From positions 13,993,501 through 14,057,500 of the forward strand of contig JAIVEN010000015.1 in NCBI GenBank assembly GCA_026686845.1: DNA of 64,000 nt, read 5' to 3'. Shown one piece after another: positions 12,567 through 24,592 of the stretch (positions within the stretch are counted from its first letter, which is position 1; every line of letters starts with the position of its first letter). The translations under genes were made by a program, and so were the position numbers. The notes beneath the pieces were generated by a model, which was not told the DNA's origin, did not search any database, and worked only from the letters and a program-made list of their open reading frames with translations. Origin of the DNA: Adenanthera pavonina (lineage: Eukaryota; Streptophyta; Magnoliopsida; Fabales; Fabaceae).

Positions 12567-13235
12567 AAATTTCAAAGTGTTTATAATTAAATTTTTAATA
12601 GAATATAATTGAATTTTCAAATGGTTGAAATAAACTTTCTAAGTGTTTAAATCTAAATTTTCTACTGAGTATAACCGAATTCCCAAATTAATAAAACTAC
12701 ATTTCCAAATACTTATTACTATATTCCCAACTAAGTATAACTAAATTTCTAAGTGATAACAGCTAAATTTCTAAGTGTTTATAATTAAATTCCAAACTGA
12801 GTATAAATGAATTTTCAAGTGGTTGAAACTAATTTTTCAAGTGTTTAAATCTAAATTTCCAATTGAATATTACTGAATTCTCAAATTATTAAAATTATAT
12901 TCCCAAGTGCTTACTATTATATTTCCAACTGAATATAACTAAATTTTTAAATATTGACAACTAAGTGCCCGTTTGGTTTGCCTTTTTGTAAAAGTACTTT
13001 TAGAATAACCACAGTTTACAAAAATGAAGTTTGGATAAAAGTAGAGAAGTTTACTGAAAAGCTGTTTGGATGAAAGAGGAGAAAATGATAGTTAGAAAGT
13101 ACAGTTTGATTTGTAAAAATGCAAACCAAACAAGCCCTAAATTTTCAAGTGCTTACAATTAAATTTTCAACTGAATATAATTAAATTCTCAAGTAATTGA
13201 AACTAATTTTTCAAGTGTTTAAATCTAAATTTTTA
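12567..13235 (+). repeat. Degenerate tandem array, about 198-bp period
   Basis: Two long units start at about 12567 and 12765 (198 bp apart) with the phrase AAATTTC, AAGTGTTTATAATT, and a third partial unit follows at about 13138 after an inserted element. Inside each unit a shorter motif (AAATTTCTAAGTG-like, CAACTGAGTATAACT-like) recurs every 20-30 bases, so the array has a nested structure. It is entirely AT-rich and non-coding. Confidence 0.75.
12965..13137. mobile_element. PIF/Harbinger (Tourist)-like MITE, 173 bp
   Basis: Starts GTGCCCGTTTGGTTTGC and ends GCAAACCAAACAAGCCC, an almost perfect 17-bp inverted repeat, flanked on both sides by TAA (12962-12964 and 13138-13140). A 3-bp TWA-type duplication and GTTTGG-rich ends fit PIF/Harbinger MITEs. 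It splits the 198-bp tandem array, so it is younger than the array. Confidence 0.8.
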
Positions 13236-13479
13236 GAAATATTTTTATTACTTAATTATTTTCATATTCCCTAAAAAAAACTTAAATACTTTTAAGTCAT
13301 TATATAAATTAAAAATCTTAAAGTGCCCTTATTTATATTTAGGGCTCTTGAGATATCTTTTTTCACGTAATAGTAAATTAGTACTCCATAGGGTGTTTTG
13401 ACTTGGTCATGTTTAGGACCAATACAAGGTACTACTTGGTGGGTTTTTAAAAAAATTGCTATTTTGGAGTTATGTGCAT

Positions 13480-14620
13480 GCATAAATTTAAAAAAATAAT
13501 AATAAATAGTTTAAAAATTAATAAAGTTTAATTATATTTTATTATTATACTCTTATTAATTATGTAGTATGCTTAAGGTTTTTCCATTTTTTTTTATTGT
13601 TAGTGAAGTGTAAACTTGTTTAACTATAATTAATACTCCCTTAAAAATTATAAAATTACAATTGTTTCTAAAAAAAATTTCAAATGACAATTGTTTGGAA
13701 AGAGAGAAAGTATTTATTACTTCATTTGTTTCAAAACAATTATATTTCTTTAAAGTTATGTACATAAATTAAAAAATTAATAAATAATCTACAAATTAAT
13801 AAAGTTTAATTATATTTTATTTTAATACTTTATTAATTATTCTCTTCGACCTATATTATAAAATATTTTATATAATAAATCTTTTGTCCACATTTTAGGG
13901 TATTATATACAATTTTTTCAATTTTACTCCTTTCATTAATTCTCCTCTACTTTTCATAAAAATGCTGTACCTATGATAAGCTATGCTGACAGTTTAGCTA
14001 ATATGAATAAAATGGAAAGTTTGGTACTTTTTTTTTATGAATTTTAGATGAATGAGTAATTTCCTTAATTTGTGTGTATTTTATAAAAAACATATCATAA
14101 AATGGATCAAAAGGAGTATATAATACTCTTCAATGCTTCTTTCTTTTTTTATTATTATTCTTCCATTTTTTTAATTATCACTTTTAAAGAAAAATTTTGT
14201 TTTCTTTTATCTATGATATTCAAATTCCAAAATAGCATTAATTACTATTTCTTTCAATTATATTCTTATCTACCATTTAAAAAGTCAATGATATCATTAA
14301 TTATTTTTTTCTATTTACCTATTTCTTTAAGAGTAAATTTAAAAATTTAAAATAAATTCTAATATATTAAATACATTTCTTAATCTTGGTACAAAAACTT
14401 TAAAGGTTATATATAAATAAACGGATAAAGTATTAAAGGGTAAAGTTATCAAAATCATTAATATTATTATGAAAATGATTTTGACACGGAGGGAGTATGT
14501 GTTACCAAAAGTGCTCCCATTCATTGAGATGGTCATGAGCTAGAAATTAGTATGGGTGATTTTAAAAAATAATATTGTAATTTTTAAAGAAAATAACTTT
14601 AATTTTTATATTCGTGTGAT
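13480..14620. other. AT-rich intergenic DNA with short repeats
   Basis: No gene seen. A phrase containing AATAAAGTTTAATTATATTT occurs twice (about 13521 and 13798), suggesting remains of an old duplicated or inverted element. Degenerate pieces near 13850-13920 (CCTATATTATAAAATA, then TTTTGTCCACATTTTAGG) look like worn MITE ends, but I cannot close an element. Confidence 0.4.
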
Positions 14621-14637
14621 TGGTTAAAAGATTATTA

Positions 14638-14885
14638 CTCCATCCGGCCTTAATATAAGATTTTTTAACTAAATTACATAAATTAAGAATAAAAATTAAA
14701 GTTAATTAACTATATTGATTACTCTAAAAATCATAATATTTTTTTAAAATTACTTTTATTTAATTTTTTTTAAATATATTAAATAAATTTTTTTTAAAAT
14801 ACATAATAAATATTATCATATATATTATAAAAAATTTTATATTTAAAATTAAAATAAAAATTTTTTTATTTAGAATACGAGGGAA
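14638..14885 (+). mobile_element. Stowaway-like MITE, family A, diverged copy
   Basis: Starts CTCCATCCGGCC and ends near ACGAGGGAA with TA at both flanks (14636-14637 and 14886-14887). The internal order of motifs matches the 12068 copy, but most positions have drifted toward A and T, so this is an older insertion. Confidence 0.7.
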
Positions 14886-15388
14886 TATAATCCTAGATAG
14901 CATAGAGTAATAAAAGTTGTTTTTTCGCGAAGGGAGGCGTGTCCTGAATAGTGTTTCTCACGTCTAGTGGGCTAACACGTGTGTCTAAGTCTAACTAAGG
15001 ATCGAATCATCCAGAGGAGGACGGTGAGAATGCTCACAATTTGAAGAGGAAGCTCCACGTGCTTTTCCGTTTCCAAATTGTATTGGAATTGGAGGTGAAA
15101 AAGCATAGAGAGACATCATTATATCTTCTATAATAACTTTTTTATTAAAATTATGAAAAATATATAATTTTTAATAATATTATAATAAATATTATTTTTA
15201 TAAGTAAATTTGCTATGCGACTATTTCTTTCAATAAAATTATATATGTTTATATTAATTTTTTTATGACCACATAATTATATATTCCAAAAGAATAATAT
15301 AAAAAAATGAGATTATATGCAAGATTTTCTTTCTATAGTTATCTTATATTTTATCTTTATTTTGATATGATGGCATTATAAGCAATTT

Positions 15389-15926
15389 AATGTTGTAAGA
15401 ACTGGATAAGTCACTAATTCAAAGTTCAAGGTTCAATGATTCAACGGAGATCGAACCGAGATCGGACCGGTAGTGATTAAAATAAATAATATAAGTTTAA
15501 ATAAATTTTATAACTTAATTAAAGTCTCAAACTAAGTAATATTGAATTATCAATCTATTATTCACCACAAACAAATTATTAATAAGTTTCATAACTCAAT
15601 ATTTTAATTTAAATAAGTTAATATTCATCTATAATCATATTTTGAGTTCAAAATAATAAATTAATAATATATTATTTATTATTTATAAGTAAATATATAA
15701 TTTTTAATAGTTATATATCATAATAATGCTTATATAATATTATAATATATAAAAAACATATTTTATACTAAAAATGATGTTATTTTATCTTAAAAATAAA
15801 AAAAAAATTTAAAAAAAAATTGGAAAAAAAATAATGCAGAACCGGTTCAAATCGGTTCAAAACTGGTTTTATCGGTTCAATGCCGGTTTCACCGGTTTTT
15901 GACCGATTCTTACCAGTTCTAAACAT
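15389..15926. mobile_element. CCGGTT-rich foldback element, about 540 bp
   Basis: Left end AATGTTGTAAGAACTGG and right end CCAGTTCTAAACATT are inverted copies with one or two indels. The subterminal parts are rich in GAACCG/CGGTTC motifs (15440-15470 and 15840-15905), while the middle is plain AT-rich DNA. This structure matches a common non-autonomous plant element type with ACCGGTT subterminal repeats; its superfamily is not clear from the sequence. Right after it (about 15930-16010) a second CCGGTT-rich end suggests another broken copy. Confidence 0.6.
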
Positions 15927-16009
15927 TGTTGGTCGTGTACTATGACCTGAATACCGGTTCCCGGTCCAACCGGTCGAATTGGCTGGTCCAATCTGATTTT
16001 AATAACAAT

Positions 16010-17440
16010 GAAGCAACTAAATTGCAAGATGTAGGATCTAGTGCGTGTTTGGCAATCATATGCCAACCAAATTTGGTGTTCCAAACTTGGTTTGATATAT
16101 TCAAAATGTGTTTGGTTGAATTTTCCACTCCCATTGAAAAATCATTTTCGGCTCAAAATGGAGTTTTAGTATAAACATTTAAGGACATGCTTTTCTGTTT
16201 TACTTCTTCGTTTCCATATGTATTTATTTTAAAATCAGATAAAAATAAATCAATAAAATGATAAAAAAAGAAAAATTGGGAAAATAAAATTTTCATAAAA
16301 TTTCTCCTATTTATTAACTAAAATCTCCCTTCCAAATTTTCATAGATCATGACCTGTAAAAAAATGTTATACCAGATATATTATGTTTCCAATTAAATAA
16401 ATGCAGATTAAATTTTAATTAAAGAAAATTAAATTAATCATGAGATTGAATTTAAGCTCAATTTAGAAGAAAATTATAAATTTTGTCAAAACTAATTTTT
16501 AAATAAATTATCTAAATATAAACATATTAATAAAAAATTAATTTTTATCATAACTACATTACATGAAAATCCCGTCTAGCAAACGATACTTTTCACAATT
16601 TGGAAATTACACAGTTTTGTATAAATTTATACTATTATCGTATATAGAACAGACATAGATCAATTTGTGATTGTAAAAGATTTATATTTATATTAGTTAC
16701 AGTAGTATTAAAATTTATATTTTACTAAAGTTAATGAAAGAATTTGATAAGAATATATATCATGCATTTAAATTTAATTCTTCGATAATTTAAAAATTCT
16801 CGTGTATGAGGACTGAGGAGGAACTTTTAATTGATTAGTTTGGTAATTGCCTTTCTACTAATTTATATAAGGGAAGAAAAGAAAGATAATGATAGATCAA
16901 TATAGAGACGGCGCTTTATTGATTAGTGATTACCGCAGAAACAGTCAAAATTATATGAGAATCATTGTTTCATGTTATCTGCTCGGTAATATGACACTTT
17001 TTTTTTTTTAATAAACTCCGTAATATGAACAAACGGTATTTTTTATTTTCATTTTTTTTGCCAACAAAATGGTTTTTTGTCCGTGGCCTTTTCATTAACA
17101 TGCAGTAATATCCTCCTTAGAGAATCAATATATTATTAATATATATGATAAAATATAGAAAATACGCTATTCATTATTTTTGAATTGTGTTCATTTTAGA
17201 ATTGGTACAGTTAGTTTCACCATAAAATTAGCCTCAAACCCCATGTCCTTATACAAAAATGTATTTTTTAAATTATACAGAATTAAAAAATATACCAATA
17301 TATACATGGTAATTATAAGATTTTGTATGCCGTGCAATACGCACGAGTGGAGGCTAATTGTTAAAGAAAAACAAATCAATGATGACATTAATGAATAATA
17401 AAGTAATAATGATTAATTATTTTTATTTATATAGGAGTAT
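16010..17440. other. AT-rich intergenic DNA, no gene seen
   Basis: Only short open frames with no protein character. The phrase GTGTTTGGCAA (about 16043) with a mirrored GTGTTTGGTTG (16107) hints at a worn MITE end. Nothing else stands out. Confidence 0.45.
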
Positions 17441-17444
17441 AATA

Positions 17445-17709
17445 CTCCTTCTGGTTCTATATATAAGACCATTTTAACCGAATCACGCGAATTAAGAAAG
17501 GGAGTTAAAACTAATTAACTATCTCAATTTCTCCGAAAATTTCAATATTTTTTTAAAACTACCATTATTTAATCTTCCTCTTTTTCTCTTTGAATGCATT
17601 AAATAGGGGCATTTTTTTGGAAATGCATAATAAATACCACCTCGTACATTGTAAAGGATCTTATATTTAGGATCAAGGCAAAAGATCCTATATATAGGAC
17701 CGGAGAGAG
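17445..17709 (+). mobile_element. Stowaway-like MITE, family A, complete 265-bp copy
   Basis: Starts CTCCTTCTGGTTCTATATAT and ends with GGACCGGAGAGAG, flanked by TA at 17443-17444 and 17710-17711. It is very close to the copy at 12068-12332 along its whole length, so the two probably derive from a recent common source. Confidence 0.85.
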
Positions 17710-18303
17710 TATATATTTATTGATTTAATAGACGCAATCTGTAAAGCAAACCAGAGACAGACATTTAAATTAATTCGGAAGATGAAATTTACACCTGCAA
17801 AGTCGGCATTGTCATAAAGAATATCTATACTTCATTTATTTAAGCAATCAAAGACGCTATTGCACCCAACAAAAACATCACTTTGTCGGTAGACAATAAT
17901 ATTGGATTATGAGTGTACAATTGATCTGAGAAAAACTCTTGATTTAACCAAATACGTTAAGTAAAACTTATGCGTGTGGATAACGAGGAGGAAATGTGCC
18001 TCAGCAGTAAAGTTGTTCTCTTTTCGTCGAGAGAATATTCTCCAAGAATTATGCTTCTTTGCTGGTTTCCTTGGCCATGTAATATTGGGTTCATCAAAAT
18101 CAAAGCTACATCTGCCTTATTGCGTGCGATTACAGAATTGGTCGCAATTTTACTTTATTAGATTCTCCTTTCCTTCGGGCATCACGCATTATTTTCTTTT
18201 GCCGGTATGAAAAATGCAACTCCAGCCTAAAAGAATCCGTTCGAAGGGCTAGATTTTGTGGTTAAGCTTATTACTACTTTGAATATTTCGTTCAAACCGG
18301 TTC

Positions 18304-18500
18304 TATATATATATATATATATATATTTTATACAAAAAGAAGGATAAAGTCCTAATAAATCACTAAGGAATTAAATTCCAAAACTTTCATGAAGCACCAG
18401 GGGTTCCAAGAAAGAGGGAACCTCACCAAACAAAATATCAGAGATAAGCATATCAACACAACAAGCAAAACGATGAGCAGGTTTATCCGGTTCTATACTT
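18304..18500 (-). mobile_element. LINE-like 3' end remnant
   Basis: On the minus strand, about 120 bases read as an open C-terminal peptide (CCVDMLISDILFGEVPSF, then a stop near 18370), followed by GGACTTTATCCTTCTTTTTG, TATAAAA and an AT-repeat tail (18304-18328). The tail CTTTTTGTATAAAA resembles the 3' end of plant L1-type LINEs, and the remnant at 44585 shares the CTTTCTTATACAAAA version. No reverse transcriptase is present. Confidence 0.5.
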
Positions 18501-18779
18501 TTGAGAGCAAGAAACGAAAGAATAGTTTACTCTTATAATGGACCAAAAATTAAGAAGTTACCCTACCCTTGTGGCCTTTTGGGCTCATTTTCCACGAACA
18601 ACAATTATTGGGTTGCTCTAGCCCAATATGTTCTGGCCCATTACTCCCCACTCCCCCCACCCTTCTCCAAAAGAGAGGAACAGACAAAAAAGAAGGCGTA
18701 AAAGGAACGAGCACATTCAAATAATATTCAAACTCAATATAATCACGCTATTGGGGAAAAAAAGAGTGAACAGTTAAAT

Positions 18780-19441
18780 GATTTGAGGTACCTAGGTAGT
18801 TGTCGTTTTAGACGGAGGAGATAGTGGAGGAACCACTTAGGACAATTTAATTGGATGAAGCCCGTTCCTTGAATTTGTCGTTAGTAACAAATATTTATTA
18901 AACAGCAATACAGAACACATTATTAGCAGCAGAATCGGCATTAAGCTTAATCATTCATTCTACTATTTAAATAACATATTCATTATGGTTAAGGTTGTCA
19001 ATTAAAGGAGATAATGAAAACGTAATGAACAGAGAAATGGATGTCAATGAGGAAGGTAAACAGAGTTGGGAGGAAGAAAACCCGGAGTGGTGTTGTCCAC
19101 TCACTGCTATAGTGATATACCAATTGTATGGGGAGCTAGGAAGCTATAGAGAGGTGAGGATGTTCCGGGAAGTGTGTAGGAAGTTGGATGGAATATTCTG
19201 GAGGAAGGATTCAGAAGGGTAGTTTGGTAATTTCAATGTGTGGCAATGGAAGCAATTTAAGGTTGCATAATTGGGACCAAGTTGTTCCCGGAGTTCACGG
19301 ATTGTGTTGGCTTTGCCTCCGTTTGGCGTTGGTCGGTCCCTTCGCTGTCTTTTCCCCTCTCCGGTGTTTTGCTCTTCGTTTCAGCTACAACCCTTCCCCA
19401 CTCTCTCCTTAATTCCACAATCAACTTGCTCATTATGTGTG

Positions 19442-19472
<31 letters not shown>

Positions 19473-19600
19473 CAGTCTCTTTATGTGATTTTTTATTTTG
19501 GTTTCGGATCTAGCCGCACCGTTTTGTCTTTTATGTTGACACAGGTAACATATTCTTGACCAACCGATATTGGTTCTGGCAAAATGAGTTAAGTAATATT
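18780..19600 (+). other. Unassigned, more complex sequence with promoter- or UTR-like character
   Basis: This stretch is less AT-rich than its surroundings. It holds an open frame (18995-19222) with no recognised domain, a CT-rich segment (19340-19420) like a 5' UTR, and a TA microsatellite (about 19447-19472). No coding exon of known type follows downstream. It could be a non-coding RNA start, a dead gene end or unrecognised transposon sequence. Confidence 0.3.
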
Positions 19601-19783
19601 TAAACCGTTAGAGCATAAGTGTGTGTCATGTCTTTAAAGAAGTCTCACATTACTCAAACTAAAAGAAATCTTAATATATAAATATTAAGATATGTTAGTA
19701 AGCAAGTAAAAAAGTCAAGAAAAAAAGTGGGTTTACGCGCCCAGAACGACGTTTCAACTGAAAAGTGACAAAATAACTCTTAA

Positions 19784-19939
19784 AAGATAGTGTTTTTGGG
19801 CACGACTTAAGTTTATTTTCTAACGTTATTTTATCAGTTACAACTAATATAAGTATGATATAAGACAGTGTTCTTGGGCATGACTTAGATTTATTTTTTA
19901 ACATTATTTTACTAGTTACAACTAACATAAGTATGATAT
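19784..19939 (+). repeat. 78-bp tandem duplication, two copies
   Basis: Unit one (19784-19861) and unit two (19862-19939) both run from AAGA(T/C)AGTGTT to ATAAGTATGATAT with roughly ten differences. Non-coding. Confidence 0.8.
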
Positions 19940-20443
19940 TTCAAGTTTAATACAAAAGAAGAGGTACCCCGCTTGGAGCCTTACCCACCTGGATCCAAAT
20001 TAAATTGAATTCTAATAGATCTTCCAATCAGAGTGAGACAAGTTCAAAATATCATGCGTTCCAACAAAAAAGTATTATGTTTTCAAGTCCCATTGTTACT
20101 TTTGCATCATATATTGTTACTTTTGCATCATATATCAACACATTGAAATAACTCTTCCTTTTAATGTTCAATTCAAACAACGAAACAGGGAATTCTTCTC
20201 ATTTCATTAAATTACGAGATTCTGTATTATTATCATCATCATCATCATCTTCTTTTCTCGTTTCGTCTTAACGGCTCCACTTCGCTGCCAAACATGACAC
20301 AATCTGAGCCCAGGGGATGCATTTAAAAATCCTCAAGCATATCTAACACTTTCATTAATGACGTTGAAGCCGTATAATTAAGATGCAAAAACCATTATAT
20401 TACTCTTATTATACATTGTACAAAGTTCAGACAATAATAAATA

Positions 20444-20707
20444 CTCCCTCCGGTCCTATATATAGGGCCTTTTGCCTTGATCATAAATATAAGACCCTTT
20501 ATAATATATGAGGTAATATTTATTATACATTTCTAAAAAATGTCCTTATTTAATGTATTCAAAAAGAAAGAGAGAGCGATTAAATAAGAGCAGTTTTAAA
20601 AAAATATTAGGATTTTTGGAGAAATCGAGATAGTTAATTAATTTTAATTTAAATTCTTAATCCGTGTGATTCAGTTAAAAGGATTTTATATTAAGGACCA
20701 GCGGGAG
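20444..20707 (-). mobile_element. Stowaway-like MITE, family A, 264-bp copy
   Basis: Starts CTCCCTCCGGTCCTATATAT and ends GGACCAGCGGGAG, with TA on both sides. Its internal sequence is the reverse complement of the 12068 copy, so it lies in the opposite orientation. Confidence 0.85.
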
Positions 20708-21235
20708 TAATATACAACTTATTATAGATTTTATATTTCATCTTGATATATATTGGTATGAATTAGAGTTTGATCTATGCATATGCACCAAATTCACAAG
20801 TTTATGGACAGTATAACTAGTCATGCTTTTTTATATTTTATATTAATATAATATAGATATTGAATTTGATCATATAAAAAATGTACACAAAATAAAATCA
20901 TTATTATTATTTGCATGACTGTTTTCACGGGGATACAACTAAACATGCACGTCCAAGAGTATTTATGTTGAATATTTTTATCGGTAGATAGAATTTAGTT
21001 TTCGATTTCATGATTTTATATTGCAACTTGACTGGGTTGAGGCAGGTGGGGTGGGGGTATTCATGATCATCAAGTGCAAACTGGCATTCCACATTTGGTA
21101 TTTTAATAATAAAGCAATCACATGGAGCATTAATAATAATTGTAATAATAATGATGATAATATTAATATAATAATAAATATTATTATTATTATTATTTTG
21201 TCATGCCTCGAAAAAAAACTAACCTCCATTGTCAA

Positions 21236-21395
21236 CCGTGGTTAGATTGAATAATAAGAGACTCAACATTTTTTAAGTAAGATTTTGAGTTCAAGTCTTA
21301 TAAATGAAAAAAATCATATAAGAAGAGTTATCTCCTTTAGACTTAGACAATACTTAAATCTAATCCAATTTGATAAATATATAAGAAAAAACCAG
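21236..21395 (+). mobile_element. tRNA-derived SINE-like remnant
   Basis: Contains an A-box-like block (TTAGATTGAATAATAAGAG) and, about 40 bases on, a B-box-like block (GAGTTCAAGTCTT), the spacing of an RNA polymerase III internal promoter. It ends near an A-rich stretch (AAGAAAAAACC). The same block order recurs in the SINE at 47190-47402. No clean target-site duplication was found. Confidence 0.45.
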
Positions 21396-21713
21396 CAGCC
21401 CCCTAGTAGTCATACCCTCAGTAGTAATACATAAATTCCTAACAAAGAAATGTAAACTGATAATCACACAGGAAACACTAATTTCTTGGAACTTATTAGT
21501 GGCGAACGAATGTCAAATATCTATTCATAATTTCACGTTGGATGAATTGAGGCTTCAGTAATTCAGAATTTGACTCCAACAAATGGCCAAGTCACTGTGC
21601 ACAAATGTGGCTTCGTCATTAGGCTAAGACAACTCCTACTAATGTACTTATAATTACCCCTGGACCCGTATTATAATTCACTATTGGCAAACTCTCGTCT
21701 CTCTTGAGCTTGT

Positions 21714-22025
21714 TGTCACGGGGCCATTACTCTCTCCCCCAAAAGCGCGTTCAAAGGGGTGTGCAGCGCACCCGCTTATATGCCCAGGTCATCCCCCAAG
21801 TCCATCCGATGTGGGATGTAACAACTCCCACGGCCAATCCGTGACGCCCACGTCACGGGTGGCCCACCGGAGGGCCCACCGACTGGGCAAACCCGGGGTA
21901 GGCTCTGATACCACTTGTCACGGGGCCATTACTCTCTCCCCCAAAAGCGCGCTCAAAGGGGTGTGCAGCGCACCCGCTTATATGCCCAGGTCATCCCCCA
22001 AGTCCATCCGATGTGGAACGTAACA
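21714..22025 (-). mobile_element. TRIM element (terminal-repeat retrotransposon in miniature), complete
   Basis: Two direct 110-bp repeats (21714-21823 and 21916-22025) start TG and end CA and differ at only a few positions. The 92-base internal part has, next to the right repeat, the minus-strand sequence TGGTATCAGAGCC, the primer-binding site complementary to initiator methionine tRNA, so the element reads on the minus strand. TTGT flanks it on both sides (21710-21713 and 22026-22029). There is no coding capacity. The GC-rich composition differs sharply from the AT-rich host sequence. Confidence 0.9.
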
Positions 22026-22643
22026 TTGTGCTTCCATTAAAATTTACATATTTGATTTTAAATATAATTAATTTTGAAAATTGATTTTAGTTATACTTAA
22101 GTTTATTATAATGTAATTTATGTTTAGATGCTTCCATATCAAAAGTAATTTTATATTTAAATGATTTTAATAAAAAAGACTTTTGAATGTATAATTATGA
22201 AGTATAAGTACTTGTAGAAAAGCATAAGTGTAAAAATATTGTTCATCACAAAAAGCACTTTTGAGATAGATAGAACCATAAAATGTTAATCACAAAAAGC
22301 ATTTTCAATCAACTAATGCTTTATTCAAGACAAAACGATCAAATGGCATGGAGCGTAGATTACAAAGTGATAGTATCACTTCCAGAAGCTTATAGCCTGT
22401 GGGATCAAATGTAAAGCACAACTCAATATTTGAAAAATATATTTTCAAATATTAATTAAATACGAAGAATGGGCCTCTTGTTAGAAAGAATTGTGAGTTT
22501 TATAATTAGTCAAATTTTAACATATTTTATTTATTTCAAACAAAAAATGGTCAATTTCAAAGAAACGTTTTCAACAATATGCGTTGAAGTCTTTGAAAAA
22601 ATTAAGGATATTTTCTGAAAATAGTAATGTTATGTCGGTACGT

Positions 22644-23346
22644 GATAAGTGACAGGAACTACATTTTTGGTGGGGAGTGCGGACAGCTGCTTTAAATTGT
22701 TTCATATATCCCGACCCTATATTATGAGTAGTATACCTTAAACATATTTGGTTTATCTTTTTTAAAATTAAACTATGATTTTCAATCATAATTTAAAAAA
22801 AAATATATTTGGTCAAACATAAATTATCTTTTTGAAAAATAAAAAATGGATTAGATTATAATTTTAAAAAATGAGAGAGATAGTCACTTTTATATTAAGA
22901 AAACCATAATTTTAGAAAAAAATGTTTATTTTATTATATACATATAAAAATACTTTTAATTCTTATTATCTAAATATATTTTTTTATCAAATTATGATAA
23001 GTGACAGGAACTACATTTTTGGTGGGGAGTGCGGACATGCTTTAAATTGTTTCATATATCCCTACCCTATATTATGAGTAGTATACCTTAAACATATTTG
23101 GTTTATCTTTTTTAAAATTAAACTATGATTTTCAATCATAATTAAAAAAAATATGTTTGGTCAAACATAAATTATTTTTTTAAAAAATAAAAAATGGATT
23201 AAATTATAATTTTAAAAAATGAGAGAGATAGTCACTTTTATATTAAGAAAACCATAATTTTAGAAAAAAATATTTATTTTATATTATACATCTAAAAATA
23301 CTTTTAATTCTTATTATCTAAATATATTTTTTTATCAAATTATGAT
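22644..23346 (+). repeat. 352-bp direct tandem duplication
   Basis: Unit one starts at 22644 (GATAAGTGACAGGAACTAC) and unit two at 22996 with the same words; both run through AAACTATGATTTTCAATCAT and end near TTTTTTATCAAATTATGA. There are only a handful of substitutions and small indels, so the duplication is recent. No coding potential. Confidence 0.85.
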
Positions 23347-24526
23347 TTTATAAAAAAATATTTAAATATAATAATTTATAATAAATTTATTTTTACTGAA
23401 CTTTATTTTTACAAATTTTATTTATTTTAACATGAAAACCAAACTGCCTATACCTAAACATATATAGACGAATGTCAATATGCATTACGAGTTAAGAAAT
23501 CGAACAAAGCTGTAAGCTTTTTTAAATTTATTTTATCATTTTATTTTATTATCTACGTTCCTACTTATCACCGTCCAAATTAACATTGACCTGCAGCATG
23601 CCCAGGACAGACAAGTGAATAGTACGTGGTCTTACTTCACGCCTCACCGGGTGAACTTCTTAATCAAATCTTGAAAAGTTTTGACCTGGCCTTTCTTTAA
23701 TTAATTTAGATTTAGATTAACCTGTTGCTAAGGAACACGTCCAGGGAAACAGATGCTAAAAAAACTACTTATTAGCATAGCATCCATTCCAACGGACCAA
23801 GTTAGCCCTTAGTTAAAACTTCATATCCAAGCATATTTTTTATTTATTTTTAATAATAAATAATTAATTTAAATATACTAAATATATAAATTTTTAAAAA
23901 ATTTACTTTAGTTGTAAGAATTATATATTCATTATATTATTATTGAAAAATTTTACACTTATTATATTTTGATTTAAACTTTTATTGATAAAATAATTTA
24001 AAATTTTAAAAAACTTATAAATGGTTTTGAAATAAAAAATCATCTAATATGTTTTTCATTGCATCAAGAGAGTTTCAACTCTTTAATTACTACTCACATT
24101 CTACCTTATTCTTATATCTTTGCTAATTCTAGGTGGCCATATGAAAGTTTTTTATTGTAATATTTTTATTTTTATTTCAAAATACACTTCATAAATCTAA
24201 ATCTATAACAATGATACAAACCATGCTATATATATATAGTAATGTAGATTTTCGTTAATTTAATTAATGTTAAGACTGAAACTCTTAATTAAGAATGAGT
24301 GCACCTGAACCTGCTGCTTATTTGAGTGTATTTTATTCTTAATTAATAAAATTTGAAGGTCTTAGTGATCAGTACATACATCAGCAATTAAAATATACTA
24401 ATTAAAACAAATTTTATTTCTATTAGGTACTTAGATCATTCCTATTTTAACTGAAAAATCTATTGGGTGCAAACTAATGTGATCAAGTTAAATAGGATTC
24501 TTTTAAGTGACTAGTTCTACCCTCAA

Positions 24527-24592
24527 ACATTTAATACAGTTACATTTCTAATGTTTGATACATTTAATACAGTTACATTTCTAATGTTTGAT
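24527..24592 (+). repeat. 33-bp tandem duplication
   Basis: Two exact copies of a 33-base unit beginning ACATTTAATACAG and ending AATGTTTGAT (24527-24559 and 24560-24592). Probably replication slippage; no function suggested. Confidence 0.9.

Noticed and set aside
12567..13235. CRISPR-like array
   Set aside because: Units are 198 bp with degenerate inner repeats and no fixed repeat/spacer pattern; the DNA is plant nuclear.
17970..18210. Small plus-strand proteins
   Set aside because: No recognisable domain, and they overlap each other in different frames without codon bias; chance frames next to LINE debris.
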